Origin: Mesorhizobium sp. YC-39
GTDB taxonomy: Bacteria > Pseudomonadota > Alphaproteobacteria > Rhizobiales > Rhizobiaceae
Assembly (NCBI RefSeq): GCF_025753795.1
Contig: NZ_JAOWPS010000002.1
Coordinates: forward strand, 682,001 to 746,000
Direction of reading: 5' to 3'
DNA length: 64,000 bases
The position numbers and the translations under genes were made by a program. Below are positions 42,822 through 52,731 of the stretch, piece after piece. How positions within the stretch are numbered: the first letter of the stretch is position 1; each line of letters starts with the position of its first letter. The notes under the pieces were generated by a model, which ran no database searches, was not told where the DNA came from, and worked only from the letters and a program-made list of their open reading frames with translations.

Positions 42822-43463
42822 TCAACGCGCCGCCCAGACCAGGCCGCGACGAAATATCGTGCGCATCTGCGGCACCTCGAACTCCTTGGCGGCATGCCCG
42901 AGCGACGAGTAGAACACCCTTCCCTTGCCATGCCGGCGCTTCCAGACCACTGGCATGACGACGCCTTCCAGCCAGGATGCGTGCTCGCCGGAGAAGGTGG
43001 TGGTCGCCAGCACCTCATTCGACGGATCCACATGCATGTAATACTGCTCGGAGCGATACGAAAAATCGTCGATGCCGTGCATGATGGGATCGTCGCCCCT
43101 GGTGATGTCGACCTTGTAGTCGATGATGTTGCCGGGATGGGCTACCCACTGGCCGCCGCACATGAATTGATAGTCCGTGGCTTCACGAAACGCATCGCAC
43201 ATGCCGCCGTGATAGCCGCCAAGACCGACACCGCCCTCGACTGCTTTTGTCAGATTGAACTCCTCGTTCTTGGCCAGCTTGGACATCGTGTAGATTGGCA
43301 CGATAAGGCTCAGCTCGGCGATCGCAGGGTCAACGAAAACCGCGGTCGTGGTTTCGACGCGGACCTCGAACCCTTCCTCCTCGAGCATTGCCTTGACGAC
43401 GCGCGCGCCTTGTTCCGGCTCGTGTCCATCCCAGCCGCCCCATACGATCAGCGCTTGCCGCAT
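42822..43463 (-). CDS. ThuA-like domain protein
   Basis: This 213-residue protein has a class I glutamine-amidotransferase-like fold of the ThuA type. MRQALIVWGGWDGHEPEQ leads the first strand and GLGGYHGGMCDAF is the family loop. GGQWVAHPGN and FYSSLGHAAKEF also fit. The ATG at 43463 has AAAGGAG 6 bases upstream. In rhizobia ThuA proteins accompany sugar importers and act in disaccharide oxidation routes. It is last of a four-gene minus-strand operon with HAD, FGGY kinase and aldolase genes. Confidence 0.85.
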   Translation of the reverse strand: MRQALIVWGGWDGHEPEQGARVVKAMLEEEGFEVRVETTTAVFVDPAIAELSLIVPIYTMSKLAKNEEFNLTKAVEGGVGLGGYHGGMCDAFREATDYQFMCGGQWVAHPGNIIDYKVDITRGDDPIMHGIDDFSYRSEQYYMHVDPSNEVLATTTFSGEHASWLEGVVMPVVWKRRHGKGRVFYSSLGHAAKEFEVPQMRTIFRRGLVWAAR

Positions 43464-43504
43464 TGTCCGCTCCTTTAATTGGCTGCGTCGTTTTGCCGGC
43501 TCGG

Positions 43505-44356
43505 TCAGCCGAACCTGAACAGATCGACGGTGTAATCCGGATAGGCGCCCAGCCCGTCGAAAAGTCCGGCAAGGTCGGCAGTGTCCGCCAATATTCCGGA
43601 CAAGACCAGCGCCGTCGCCACGCCGGCGCCAAGCCCGCCGGCAATATCGTGTTCGACACTGTCTCCGACACACACCACCGTGCCGCGATCGGGATCGCCC
43701 GCCAGCGCCAGCGCGGCGGTGAAAATCGGAAGATAGGGCTTGCCGATGCGGGTGACGCTGCCGCCGAGACTTTCGTAGAGATCGGCAAGCCGACCGGCGC
43801 CGAAACGCGGCCCCACGGCCGTCAGCATGATCTTGTCGGGATTGGTGCAGAAACATGGCACCCGCCGCGACGCTGCCAGCGCGAGAAGTCCGCGATAATG
43901 GTCGAGGTCGTAACGGTCACCCTCGCTGGCGGAAATCAGCACCAGTTCGGCATCGTCGCCACTCTTGGCCAATTCGAACGGCAGCCCCTCGATCGCCGAG
44001 CGGTCGTCGTCGCGGCTGATCAGCAGGCATTTCGTGCCCAGACGCAGGCTTCCATGTGCCACCATGTCGTGGAAGGATCGCCACGCCACCTCGCCGGAAG
44101 AGACGAAGTGGTCCCAACTCCCCGCTTCGAAGCCGAGCTTCAGCAGGCGACGCTCGTTGGGCTCTGCCCGCTTGCCGGAGTTCGAGATCAGCACGACGGT
44201 CTTGCCTGCGCGCTTCAGCGCGGACAAGGCTTCCACCGCACCCGGATAAGGACTGGTGCCGTCATGCAGCACACCGAACTGGTCGAGCAGGAAAACGTCA
44301 TACCGTGTGGCCAGCGCTCCGATATCGTCGAGATGTTCAACCGTTCTCGTGCTCAC
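43505..44356 (-). CDS. HAD-superfamily (class IIA) hydrolase-like protein
   Basis: This 283-residue protein has HAD motif 1 as FLLDQFGVLHDG, motif 2 as VVLISNSGKR, a Lys in RIGKPYLPIF and motif 4 as CVGDSVEHD. Layout and length fit the NagD-like IIA clade. The second Asp of the usual DxD is replaced by Phe, which would remove the general acid used by phosphatases. The start is GTG at 44356, overlapping the kinase stop (GTGA). It could handle a sugar phosphate produced by the neighbouring kinase and aldolase. Confidence 0.82.
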   Translation of the reverse strand: MSTRTVEHLDDIGALATRYDVFLLDQFGVLHDGTSPYPGAVEALSALKRAGKTVVLISNSGKRAEPNERRLLKLGFEAGSWDHFVSSGEVAWRSFHDMVAHGSLRLGTKCLLISRDDDRSAIEGLPFELAKSGDDAELVLISASEGDRYDLDHYRGLLALAASRRVPCFCTNPDKIMLTAVGPRFGAGRLADLYESLGGSVTRIGKPYLPIFTAALALAGDPDRGTVVCVGDSVEHDIAGGLGAGVATALVLSGILADTADLAGLFDGLGAYPDYTVDLFRFG

Positions 44357-45639
44357 AAAAGCCCCGCTGTGCTTGCGCCCATCAGCGCCAGCCGCGCCGT
44401 GCCGGCGGCGGCCTCGTCCGAAAGCGCTGGCCGAAAGGGGACGCTGAGCTTGCGCTGCCGGATCGCGGTCCAGGCGGGATTTGCCGCACCGCCGCCGACG
44501 CTTCTGACCGATGTCAGCCGAGGCGCGCCGAGCTCTGCAAGCCTGTTGTAGCCGAGCGCCTCGATCGCCGCGATCCCCTCCAGCATCGCCTTCAGATAAT
44601 CGGTATCGTCAGCCGGCCGCGGCGTCAGACGTGATGGCAGCGCCGGATCGGCGATCGGAAAGCGTTCGCCCGTTGCTGGAAGCGGATAGTAGTCGAGGCC
44701 GGTCTCGGTCGTCGGGTCGATAACCCCGCTGAGCTCGATGATGCGCGCGAGGGAAAAGTGCTGGGCGAGCACCTTGCCGCCGGAATTCGACGCGCCGCCC
44801 GCCAGATACGCATCGCCGAGCCGATGGCTGTAGATGCCGAACCGCGGCGCCGAGATCGGTCGGTCGGACAGGATCTTGATGGTCAGCGACGATCCCAGCG
44901 CGGTGACGCCGTCGCCGACCGTAGCAGCGCCTGTTGCCAGGAACGAGGCGCAGCCATCCGTCGTGCCGGCGATGACAACCACGTCGCGCGACAGGCCGAA
45001 CAGCCCAGCGGCACGCGCCGCGATCGTGCCGATGACATCGCCCGGCCTGACGACGCGAGGCAGCAATTCCATGCGCATGCCGATCGTCGCGATCCAGTTC
45101 GGCCAGCGGCGGGCCTCGACGTCGTAGCCGGTTTTCAGCGCGTTGTTTTCGTCGCTGATATCGAAGCGGCCGGAGAATTGTCCGGCGATCCAGTCAGCCT
45201 GGTGCAGCACGGTGGCGGCACCGGACAGCCGCTGGAAAGACAGCGCCTTGGCGAGACCGGACGTCGCCCCAAGTGCTGCGCTCGTTGCTGGCGCTTCGCG
45301 GACGATTGTGTGCAGAATGGCGTCGTCGGCGACCTTGTCGTTGTACATCAGCGGTTCGGCCAGCGGCCGCCCGGCGCCGTCTACAGGCAGGAGCGTGCCC
45401 GACGTACCGTCGACGGCGATCGAGCGCACCGCCGCGCGATCGATACATTTGAGCAGCTCCGCCAACGTCGCGCCGACCGCCTCCCACCACACCGCAGGAT
45501 CGCGGCCGTTCGGCCCAAATCGTTCGAGGGCAATGGCGGAGTGCGCGGCAATCGAAAAATCCGGCCGCATGGCGACGGCGCGCGCGCCCGACGTGCCTAT
45601 ATCGATGCCTATGGCAAGCGGCCCGGGCGAAAGCGACAT
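44353..45639 (-). CDS. FGGY-family carbohydrate kinase (short D-ribulokinase-like type)
   Basis: This 428-residue protein has the phosphate-binding start IGIDIGTSGARAVAM, the domain II motif TTDGCASFLATGAATVGDG followed by TALGSSLTIK, and a C-terminal GGGAANPAWTAIRQR loop. The short length and TDGCASF motif resemble the D-ribulose-kinase-like (plant XK-1/SBK1) branch rather than xylulokinase. It phosphorylates a ketose, probably the substrate of the class II aldolase encoded 1 base upstream. Specificity uncertain. Confidence 0.85.
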   Translation of the reverse strand: MSLSPGPLAIGIDIGTSGARAVAMRPDFSIAAHSAIALERFGPNGRDPAVWWEAVGATLAELLKCIDRAAVRSIAVDGTSGTLLPVDGAGRPLAEPLMYNDKVADDAILHTIVREAPATSAALGATSGLAKALSFQRLSGAATVLHQADWIAGQFSGRFDISDENNALKTGYDVEARRWPNWIATIGMRMELLPRVVRPGDVIGTIAARAAGLFGLSRDVVVIAGTTDGCASFLATGAATVGDGVTALGSSLTIKILSDRPISAPRFGIYSHRLGDAYLAGGASNSGGKVLAQHFSLARIIELSGVIDPTTETGLDYYPLPATGERFPIADPALPSRLTPRPADDTDYLKAMLEGIAAIEALGYNRLAELGAPRLTSVRSVGGGAANPAWTAIRQRKLSVPFRPALSDEAAAGTARLALMGASTAGLL

Positions 45640-45640
45640 G

Positions 45641-46696
45641 TCAGTTGCCGGCGGCGTTGAGTTTCTGGCGATACTGCTCGGCGTCCCAGTTGATTAATTC
45701 GTCATTCTCGGCATCGGTAAGGTAGTTCAACCTCGCCGTGGCGTCGACCCGCGCTGTCACGTCGGCGAGGCAGCGCTGCATGGCATCGGCACCGGCGCTG
45801 GCATCACCGCGCATCAGCACGCCAAGGCCGGGAAACAGGATCGCCGCCGGCGCCGTGCCCAGCCGCTCGATGATACCGGCCACATCCTCGCCGGGCCTGG
45901 CCACGATGGAGCCTCGGCCGAGGAAGATGACGTGGTCGGGATAGAGGCTGCCGCCCGATGCCATGCGGCGGCTCTCTGGATCGATCGCCACCGCATGCGC
46001 CTCGATGTCCGCCGGCAATCTGTAACCGCTGTTTCCGGCAAGCGCCGTCAATGCCGCTATATCCGGTTCCGCCACCTCGCGCGGCGGCCGTGCTAGAAGC
46101 TGTGTGACGCGGCGCAGCAGCGCCGCGGCCTCGGAGACGGTCTCGGCCGCGACGACCAGCCCGTGATTGCCAAGGATCAGCACATCGACCCCCGGCCGAA
46201 GGCGTTCGGCAATGCCCTGGGCCAGCGGCAGGCCCGGCCGACGATAGGGAACATAGGCCCATTCAAGGCCACCGAGACGCCTGGCGACCTCAGCCTCGCC
46301 ATCCGCCTGCACCGCGAGCGAAATGGTGTCGACGCAGTGGACATGCAGAACGACACGCTGCGACATCAGCGCATGCACCGTGGTCTCGATCGAAGGGCGC
46401 AACCCGCGCGGGTTGAGCGCCTCGATGGCGAAACCTTGCGGCCGGTCGGCGGCCGGGTCGCGCTGTCGGACGGCGCTCAGCAGCGGAGGGATCGCCACTG
46501 GCACCATGATATCCTCGGCGAGCGCATCCTTCAGCCAGGTGCCGGACGCCTTGATCCAGAGCGTGTCGCCAACCTTCAGCGAGGTGTTGCCGCCGGCGGC
46601 CTGGGTCAAATGCGGATCGCGGCCGATGCTGGCTGAAAGCGTCCGCAAAGCGGCCAGTTCCCTTGCATCCGCCAGCGCATCAGCTTGCGTCGCCAT
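45641..46696 (-). CDS. Class II aldolase (RhaD-type aldolase domain)
   Basis: This 351-residue protein has AAGGNTSLKVGDTLWIKASG (substrate/phosphate loop), HVHCVDTISL (two metal His) and LGNHGLVV (third His). The extension with LYPDHVIFLGRG is typical of the aldolase half of rhizobial bifunctional RhaD-like aldolase/dehydrogenases; here the dehydrogenase half is absent. The ATG at 46696 has GGAGG 9 bases upstream. It would cleave a ketose 1-phosphate to dihydroxyacetone phosphate and an aldehyde. It is first of the minus-strand operon and divergent from a DeoR gene. Confidence 0.85.
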   Translation of the reverse strand: MATQADALADARELAALRTLSASIGRDPHLTQAAGGNTSLKVGDTLWIKASGTWLKDALAEDIMVPVAIPPLLSAVRQRDPAADRPQGFAIEALNPRGLRPSIETTVHALMSQRVVLHVHCVDTISLAVQADGEAEVARRLGGLEWAYVPYRRPGLPLAQGIAERLRPGVDVLILGNHGLVVAAETVSEAAALLRRVTQLLARPPREVAEPDIAALTALAGNSGYRLPADIEAHAVAIDPESRRMASGGSLYPDHVIFLGRGSIVARPGEDVAGIIERLGTAPAAILFPGLGVLMRGDASAGADAMQRCLADVTARVDATARLNYLTDAENDELINWDAEQYRQKLNAAGN

Positions 46697-46897
46697 CACG
46701 CATTTCCTCCAGCAGTCCGGCTACGTGTCCCGCAGCTTGCCTGTCCCGTCACCGGGACAATTGTTGGTGCTGGTATCGCAGATGCGAGTGAGTTACGTCA
46801 ATAGTGATCCAACATCATCAAACTAGCTTGCAATCTGATCAATGTTGAGTAAGTTGCATCAAACGCCGCTGCAGAACGGCATTCAGGAGGAAAACGG
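46697..46897. promoter_or_regulatory. Divergent regulatory region with CATCAAAC repeats
   Basis: This 201-base AT-rich gap is between the aldolase and DeoR genes. CATCAAAC occurs at 46816-46823 and 46857-46864, 41 bases apart (about four helical turns). Between them are GATCAATGTTG and, overlapping the first copy, ATCCAACATC, an approximate inverted partner. Repeats like these are the likely DeoR operators controlling both arms. Confidence 0.45.
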
Positions 46898-47680
46898 TTG
46901 AGCGACTCCGGCCGCCAGCGTCAGATCGTCGAGCTCTTGCGGGATCGGCCTTTCGCCTCGGTGCGCGAGCTCCAGGAGCGGCTCGGCGTGTCGGCAGCGA
47001 CGGTCAGGCGCGATATCGACAGGATCGACGAGGCCGGCGAAGCGCGGAAAGTCTATGGCGGCATCTCCGCGCTCGATGGCGCCTCGCAGGCGGGTGTCGC
47101 CTATGCCCGGCCCTATGACGAGAACCGCGACCTCGCGGTCGAAGCCAAGCGGCAGATCGCCGCTGTCGCTGCAACCATGGTGCGCGACGGCGACGCGGTT
47201 ATCGTGCACGGCGGTTCGACCTGTTTTCATCTCGGCGTCAAGCTCGCCGACCGCAACATCCGGCTCTACACCAACTCGATGCCGCTCGCCGCCTATCTGA
47301 GCGACCACGGCCATTGCAGCCTGACCGTTGCCGGCGGCGAGCTGCACCGCGAGCCCGGCATCATCCATTCGCTCGCCCAGACCGTGCCTTTCTATGCCTC
47401 GAAGTTCTTTCTCGGTGCACAAGGCCTTGGCCAGGAAGGCGTGCTGGAATCGCATCCGCTGCTGGTCCGCTCGATCGTCGATCTCAGCCTCTGTGCCGAC
47501 CAGATCGTGGTGCTGGCCGACAGCCGCAAGCTGTCGATCCACGCGCGCAACGTGGCGCTGCCGCTGACGCGCATCGGCACGCTTGTCACCGATGACGGCC
47601 TCGCCGACGCTGACGCGCGCATGCTGGAGGACGCAGGCGTCATGGTGCGGATCGCCTCTGCTTCGGGGGCCATCCAATGA
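46898..47680 (+). CDS. DeoR-family transcriptional regulator, TTG start
   Basis: This 260-residue protein has the winged helix SVRELQERLGVSAATVRRDI at about 24-43, then ARKVYGGI, and a sensor domain with VIVHGGSTCFHLGVK and NIRLYTNS. The TTG at 46898 is taken as the start because AGGAGG lies exactly 7 bases upstream and no ATG fits. It heads the plus-strand operon, and its stop overlaps the FGGY kinase start by 4 bases. It probably responds to a phosphorylated sugar made by one of the two kinases. Confidence 0.88.
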   Translation: MSDSGRQRQIVELLRDRPFASVRELQERLGVSAATVRRDIDRIDEAGEARKVYGGISALDGASQAGVAYARPYDENRDLAVEAKRQIAAVAATMVRDGDAVIVHGGSTCFHLGVKLADRNIRLYTNSMPLAAYLSDHGHCSLTVAGGELHREPGIIHSLAQTVPFYASKFFLGAQGLGQEGVLESHPLLVRSIVDLSLCADQIVVLADSRKLSIHARNVALPLTRIGTLVTDDGLADADARMLEDAGVMVRIASASGAIQ

Positions 47681-49056
47681 AGATGGCCGTGCTCGACTTC
47701 GGCAAAACCAATTCGAAGCTGTTCGTCTTCGCCCAGGACGGACGCATCCTCGACGAGCGTCGAAGCAAGCCCAGCTGGATACGCCAAGATGGCTTCAGCG
47801 TGCTCGACGAGACAGCGCTTCACGACTGGGCAGTTCAAGCTGTTGGCGAGGCAATCGATAGCCACGGTGTGGAAGGACTCATGGTATCAGGCCATGGCTG
47901 CACCTTTGCCCTGGTCGACGACGCGCGCCTAACGCATCCGATCCTCGACTACGAGCAGGAACCGCCCGCCGAAATCGCCGCCAGGATCGATCGCCGCATT
48001 CCGGATTTTGCCGAGACCTTCTCGCCGAAATTGCCGCTTGGCTTCAACTATGGTCGCCACATGCTGTGGCTGCAGGCGGTGGAGCCGAGCGCCTTCACCG
48101 CCGCGAAATCGATCCTCGGCTATCCGCAATACTGGAGCTGGCGCTTCGGCGGTCGGGCTGTCTCGGAAGTGTCCTATCTCGGCTGTCACTCGCATTTGTG
48201 GGCACCGCGCAAGCGCGACTTCTCCTCGCTAGTCGACGCCGAGGGCTGGCGCGACCGGATGCCCGCCTTCGAGCGCGCCGGCGCCGTCATCGGCGAGCAG
48301 CGCTTCGGCGGTGCGGCGCGACCGATCGCGACCCACAATGGCGTCCACGACTCGAACGCCGCGCTCCATGCCTATCGCCGGCAGGAGTTGGGGCCGGTCA
48401 CCGTGGTGTCGACCGGCACCTGGGTCGTCGTGCTCAATCCGGACTGCCCGCTCGATGCGCTCGATCGCGACCGCGACATGCTCGTCAATGTCGACGTCGA
48501 TGGCGGCCCGGTACCGACCATCCGCTTCATGGGTGGGCGCGAATTCGCTGTCATCAGCGGCGACTGGCAAGGCACAATCGACCGCTCCTCGGTGCAGCAG
48601 GTGATCGACGCCGGCATCATGGCGCTACCGAGCTTCGCCCCGGGCGGGCCGATGCCTCATCGCTCAGGCGAACTCACCGGGCGCACGCCCAGCGCCGGGG
48701 AACGCGCGGCCGTGGCGCTGCTCTATGTGGCGCTGATGATCGATCTCTGCCTCGACCTGATCCATTCGAACAACACCGTGATCGTCGATGGCGGGCTGAA
48801 CAATGGCGGCTTGCTAGCCTCCCTGTTGGCGCAGCTCCGTCCCGGCCAGGCCTTCATGCAAGGCGCCACGCTGGAAGGCAGCGCCACCGGGGCGGCCGCT
48901 CTCGCCTTCGAGAGCGTCGGCCGCGAATTTGCCGCCGAAGTGCCGGAGCCCGTGCGCGCCTCGACCTTCGCCGGCCTCGCCGGCTACCGCGATCGCTGGC
49001 GCGGCCTGATCGCCGATCGCGGCATGGCTGGCGCTGCCGTGGGAGGCGCGCGATGA
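47677..49056 (+). CDS. FGGY-family carbohydrate kinase (fuculo-/rhamnulokinase-like)
   Basis: This 459-residue protein starts with [13 protein letters not shown] (the DxGKTNxK form of the phosphate loop). It has [26 protein letters not shown] in the middle and [17 protein letters not shown] near the end. The GKTN form is typical of fuculokinase- and rhamnulokinase-like members, a different branch from the kinase encoded on the other strand. It overlaps both neighbours by 4 bases, so it is co-translated with the DeoR and ABC genes. Sugar unknown. Confidence 0.87.
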   Translation: MKMAVLDFGKTNSKLFVFAQDGRILDERRSKPSWIRQDGFSVLDETALHDWAVQAVGEAIDSHGVEGLMVSGHGCTFALVDDARLTHPILDYEQEPPAEIAARIDRRIPDFAETFSPKLPLGFNYGRHMLWLQAVEPSAFTAAKSILGYPQYWSWRFGGRAVSEVSYLGCHSHLWAPRKRDFSSLVDAEGWRDRMPAFERAGAVIGEQRFGGAARPIATHNGVHDSNAALHAYRRQELGPVTVVSTGTWVVVLNPDCPLDALDRDRDMLVNVDVDGGPVPTIRFMGGREFAVISGDWQGTIDRSSVQQVIDAGIMALPSFAPGGPMPHRSGELTGRTPSAGERAAVALLYVALMIDLCLDLIHSNNTVIVDGGLNNGGLLASLLAQLRPGQAFMQGATLEGSATGAAALAFESVGREFAAEVPEPVRASTFAGLAGYRDRWRGLIADRGMAGAAVGGAR

Positions 49057-50600
49057 CCGCCGCGGCTGCCCAGACAGACATGGCGCGTCAGCCGGTGCTG
49101 GAAATGCGGCACATCTCGAAGACCTTCGGCGCCATCCGCGCCCTGCAGGACGTGTCACTGACCGTTCATGCCGGCGAGCTGCATGCGCTGATGGGCGAGA
49201 ACGGCGCCGGCAAGTCGACGCTGATGAAGGTGCTGTCCGGCGCCTACCGGCCTGACCCTGGCGGCGAGATCCTGATCGACGGCGCGCCTAGCGTGACCGG
49301 CAACCCGATCAAGGCCCGCGCCCAGGGCATTGCGGTCATCTATCAGGAACTGTCGCTGGCGCCCAACCTGACGGTGGCGCAGAACATCTTCCTCGGTAAC
49401 GAGCCGCGGCGTTTCGGCGTCGTCGACCGCGACCAGTGCAACCGGCGCGCCAACGAGATCATCGCGCGCCTCGGCGTCTCCTTCTCGGCGCGCGCCCTTG
49501 TCTCCAGCCTGTCGCTCGGCGAACGCCAGTTGGTCGAGATTGCCCGCGCGCTGTCGACCAATGCGCGCATCATCGTCATGGACGAACCGACGACGTCGCT
49601 AACCTCGCGCGAGACCGACCGGCTGTTTGAGGTCATCGCGACGCTGAAGTCGCAAGGCATCGCCATCATCTATATCAGCCACCGCATGGAGGAGGTCTAC
49701 CAGCTCGCCGACCGCGTCAGCGTGCTGCGTGACAGCGGCTATGTCGGCACGCTCGAGCGCGCCGACCTGAGCGCCTCGCGCCTCGTCTCGATGATGGTCG
49801 GCCGCGACCTGTCCGCCTTCTACAAGAAGGATCACCGCCCGCCGGACGCAAAGCGCGCGGTGGCGCTTTCGGTGCGCGGTATGTCGGACGGCAAGCTCCT
49901 GAAGGACTGCTCCTTCGATCTGCACAAGGGCGAAGTACTGGCGCTGGCAGGCCTTGTCGGCTCCGGTCGCACCGAGCTTGCTCGGCTGATCTTCGGTGCA
50001 GATCGGCATACGTCAGGCACGCTGGAGCTCGATGGCAAGCCTGTAGCCATCGGCTCGCCGCGCGAGGCGCTCGATGCCGGCATCGCTTACCTCACCGAGG
50101 ACCGCAAGGAGCTCGGCCTGTTCCTCGACATGTCGATCTCCGACAACATCAGCATGGGCGTGCTCGCAAGGGACGCGCGGGCCGGCGGCTTCCGCGACTT
50201 TACAGCGGCCGAAAAGCGTGCCGCCAAATCCGTTTCCGACCTCTCCATCCGTACCAGTTCGGTTGCGGCCAATGCCGGTTCGCTGTCGGGCGGCAACCAA
50301 CAGAAAGTGCTGCTTGCCCGCCTGCTCGAGACCGACCCGCGTGTCCTCATCCTCGATGAGCCGACCCGTGGCGTCGATGTCGGCGCGAAATCGGAAATCT
50401 ACCGGCTGATCGACAATCTCGCCAACAGGGGCATCGCCATCCTGATGATCTCCAGCGAACTGCCGGAGGTGATCGGCGTCGCCGACCGCGTGCTGGTGAT
50501 GCGCGACGGCGCCATATCGGGCGAGGTGACGGCATCCGAGGGCGAGCCGCTCAGCCAGGAGAAAATCATGGAACTCGCAACGGGAGCGGCCAAGGGATGA
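49053..50600 (+). CDS. Ribose-type sugar ABC transporter ATP-binding protein (RbsA-like)
   Basis: This 515-residue protein has two ATPase halves. The first has Walker [10 protein letters not shown], signature [14 protein letters not shown] and Walker [13 protein letters not shown]; the second has degenerate Walker [10 protein letters not shown], signature [14 protein letters not shown] and [12 protein letters not shown]. This degenerate second site is normal for RbsA/MglA proteins. The ATG at 49053 overlaps the kinase stop. Longer in-frame sequence upstream is a shadow of the kinase gene. Confidence 0.93.
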   Translation: MTAAAAQTDMARQPVLEMRHISKTFGAIRALQDVSLTVHAGELHALMGENGAGKSTLMKVLSGAYRPDPGGEILIDGAPSVTGNPIKARAQGIAVIYQELSLAPNLTVAQNIFLGNEPRRFGVVDRDQCNRRANEIIARLGVSFSARALVSSLSLGERQLVEIARALSTNARIIVMDEPTTSLTSRETDRLFEVIATLKSQGIAIIYISHRMEEVYQLADRVSVLRDSGYVGTLERADLSASRLVSMMVGRDLSAFYKKDHRPPDAKRAVALSVRGMSDGKLLKDCSFDLHKGEVLALAGLVGSGRTELARLIFGADRHTSGTLELDGKPVAIGSPREALDAGIAYLTEDRKELGLFLDMSISDNISMGVLARDARAGGFRDFTAAEKRAAKSVSDLSIRTSSVAANAGSLSGGNQQKVLLARLLETDPRVLILDEPTRGVDVGAKSEIYRLIDNLANRGIAILMISSELPEVIGVADRVLVMRDGAISGEVTASEGEPLSQEKIMELATGAAKG

Positions 50601-51598
50601 CCGACAGGGCGACCGGAACAATCGGTACGAGCGATCAGGCTGTCGCCAGGAGCCGGCGGTTGCGCACCGCCTTCGCCGCACTCGGCATGCTGCCGGTGCT
50701 GGTCCTGCTGGCTGCCGGCTTCCAGTTCATCAATCCGCGCTTCCTGACCGAGACCAATCTGCTCATCGTCACGCAGCAGTCGTCGATCAACATCGTGCTC
50801 GCGGCCGGCATGACTTTCGTCATCCTGACCGGCGGCATCGACCTGTCCGTCGGCTCGATTCTGGCCGCCTCGGCGATGGTGGCGGTGATGGTGTCGCTGA
50901 TCCCGGACTGGGGCATGCTCGGCGTGCCGGCGGCCATTCTGGTCGGTCTCGGCTTCGGTCTCATCAACGGGCTGCTCGTCGCCTATATCAAGCTGCCGCC
51001 CTTCATCGTCACACTGGGATCGCTGACCGCCGTGCGCGGCGTCGCCCGCCTGCTCGGCCAGGACACGACGGTGTTCAACTCGGACCTGCCGTTCGATTTC
51101 ATCGGCAACGGTTCGCTGTTCGGCATTCCGTGGCTGGTAATCATCGCGCTGACGGTTGTCGTGCTGTCCTGGCTGGTGCTCAAGCGCACGGTGCTCGGCA
51201 CCTGGATCTATGCCGTCGGCGGCAATGCCGAGGCTGCCCGCCTCACCGGCATCAAGGTGCCGCTGGTGTTGCTCTTCGTCTATGGTGTTTCCGGTCTTCT
51301 GGCCGGCCTTGGCGGGGCCATGTCGGCGGCACGTCTCTACGCCGCCAACGGGCTTCAGCTTGGACAATCCTACGAACTCGACGCCATCGCCGCGGTCATT
51401 CTCGGCGGCACCAGCTTCGTCGGCGGCGTCGGCTCGATCTGGGGCACGCTGATCGGCGGCCTGATCATCGCGGTGCTCTCCAACGGGCTCATCTTGGCCG
51501 GTGTTTCCGACATCTGGCAGTACATCATCAAGGGATTGGTCATCATCGTGGCGGTCGCCCTCGACCGCTACAGGCTCCAGGCAGGAGCAAGAACGTGA
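50597..51598 (+). CDS. Ribose-type sugar ABC transporter permease (RbsC-like)
   Basis: This 333-residue permease has about nine hydrophobic segments. Family hallmarks are [29 protein letters not shown] and [16 protein letters not shown]. It overlaps the ATPase gene by 4 bases. The channel probably works as a homodimer. Confidence 0.92.
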   Translation: MTDRATGTIGTSDQAVARSRRLRTAFAALGMLPVLVLLAAGFQFINPRFLTETNLLIVTQQSSINIVLAAGMTFVILTGGIDLSVGSILAASAMVAVMVSLIPDWGMLGVPAAILVGLGFGLINGLLVAYIKLPPFIVTLGSLTAVRGVARLLGQDTTVFNSDLPFDFIGNGSLFGIPWLVIIALTVVVLSWLVLKRTVLGTWIYAVGGNAEAARLTGIKVPLVLLFVYGVSGLLAGLGGAMSAARLYAANGLQLGQSYELDAIAAVILGGTSFVGGVGSIWGTLIGGLIIAVLSNGLILAGVSDIWQYIIKGLVIIVAVALDRYRLQAGART

Positions 51599-51679
51599 TT
51601 GACCTTGGTCGCCGGCATTAACGACCGGCTTGTGTAACGCACCGTGAGAGGCGCGGGGCATCAGGAGGAAGTAAGCGTA

Positions 51680-52618
51680 ATGAAGACCATCGCCAAACTG
51701 CTCTGCGGCGCCGCATTCGCGGCCGTCGCCATCGCACCGGCCTCGGCCAAAGACCTGAACAAGGTCGGCATCTCGGTCGGCCTGCTCGGCAACCCATTCT
51801 TCGTCGCCACCATCAAGGGCATCGAGGATGCGGCCAAGAAGATCAACCCGAATGTCGAGGTGACGTCGGTATCGGCCGACTACGACCTCAACAAGCAGGT
51901 CTCGCAGGTCGATTCCTTCATCGCCGCCGGCGTCGACGTGATCATGCTCAACGCCGTCGACGCCAAGGCGATCGCGCCGGCGGTGAAGAAGGCACAAGCC
52001 GCGGGCATCGTGGTTGCCGCCTTCGACGTTTCGGCGCCAGGCGCCGACGTCACCGTGATGACCAACAACGTCAAGGCCGGCGAAGAGGCTTGCCAGTATC
52101 TGGTCGACCACACCGGCGGCAAGGGCGACTACGTCATCCTGAACGGCCCGGCATCGTCGTCGATTCTCGAGCGGGTGCAGGGCTGCAAGAACGTGCTTGC
52201 AAAGCATCCCGACATCAAGATCCTGTCCGACGACCAGAATGCCGAGGGCTCGCGTGATGGCGGCCTGAAAGTGTTCCAGTCGCTGCTCACCCGTTTCGAC
52301 AAGATCGATGCGGTGTTTGCCATCAACGATCCGACGGCGATCGGCGCCCAGCTTGCGGCCAAGCAGCTCAACCGTTCCGAGTTCATCTTCACCGCGGTCG
52401 ACGGCGCGCCGGACATCGAGAAGGAGCTCTCTTCCGGTACCTCGATGATCAAGGCGTCGGCTTCGCAGGACCCCTATGTGATGGCCGGCCAGTCTCTGAC
52501 GATGGCGGCTGACCTGCTTGCCGGCAAGAAGCCGGCAGAGCCGACCGTCCTGCTCGATCCGAAGCTGATCACGGCCGAGAACCTGAAGGACTACAAGGGC
52601 TGGACCGCGGCCCGCTAA
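51680..52618 (+). CDS. Ribose-type sugar-binding protein (RbsB-like)
   Basis: This 312-residue periplasmic protein has a Sec leader (MKTIAKLLCGAAFAAVAIAP, cleavage near ASAKD). The mature start, KVGISVGLLGNPFFVATIKG, is the Peripla_BP_4 opening. GVDVIMLNAVDAKAIAPAVK and AVFAINDPTAIGAQLA are also typical. The ATG at 51680 follows AGGAGGA by 10 bases. A strong terminator lies 12 bases after the stop. Ligand is probably a pentose, methyl-pentose or polyol. Confidence 0.92.
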   Translation: MKTIAKLLCGAAFAAVAIAPASAKDLNKVGISVGLLGNPFFVATIKGIEDAAKKINPNVEVTSVSADYDLNKQVSQVDSFIAAGVDVIMLNAVDAKAIAPAVKKAQAAGIVVAAFDVSAPGADVTVMTNNVKAGEEACQYLVDHTGGKGDYVILNGPASSSILERVQGCKNVLAKHPDIKILSDDQNAEGSRDGGLKVFQSLLTRFDKIDAVFAINDPTAIGAQLAAKQLNRSEFIFTAVDGAPDIEKELSSGTSMIKASASQDPYVMAGQSLTMAADLLAGKKPAEPTVLLDPKLITAENLKDYKGWTAAR

Positions 52619-52630
52619 TCCTCCCAGCCT

Positions 52631-52665
52631 GGTGCGGCCGGGACGACCGGCCGCACCTCTTTTTT
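52631..52665 (+). terminator. Rho-independent terminator
   Basis: GGTGCGGCCGG (52631-52641) pairs perfectly with CCGGCCGCACC (52647-52657) around a 5-base loop, followed at once by TCTTTTTT. It ends the DeoR-kinase-ABC transcript just after the binding-protein gene. Confidence 0.93.
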
Positions 52666-52671
52666 AAGCAG

Positions 52672-52705
52672 CGGATTTGCAAAAACGGTTCCCGCTTTGG
52701 GTCCG
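52672..52705. repeat. Degenerate copy of the GCAAA/CGGTTCCC intergenic repeat
   Basis: GGATTTGCAAAAACGG followed by TTCCCGCTTTGGGTCC resembles the palindrome at 25334-25377 read in reverse (GATCCGCAAACCGGGTCCCA). It lies between the terminator and the epimerase gene and probably derives from the same dispersed rhizobial repeat family. Confidence 0.4.
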
Positions 52706-52731
52706 ATGGTTCTGAGCAACCGGAGACGATC

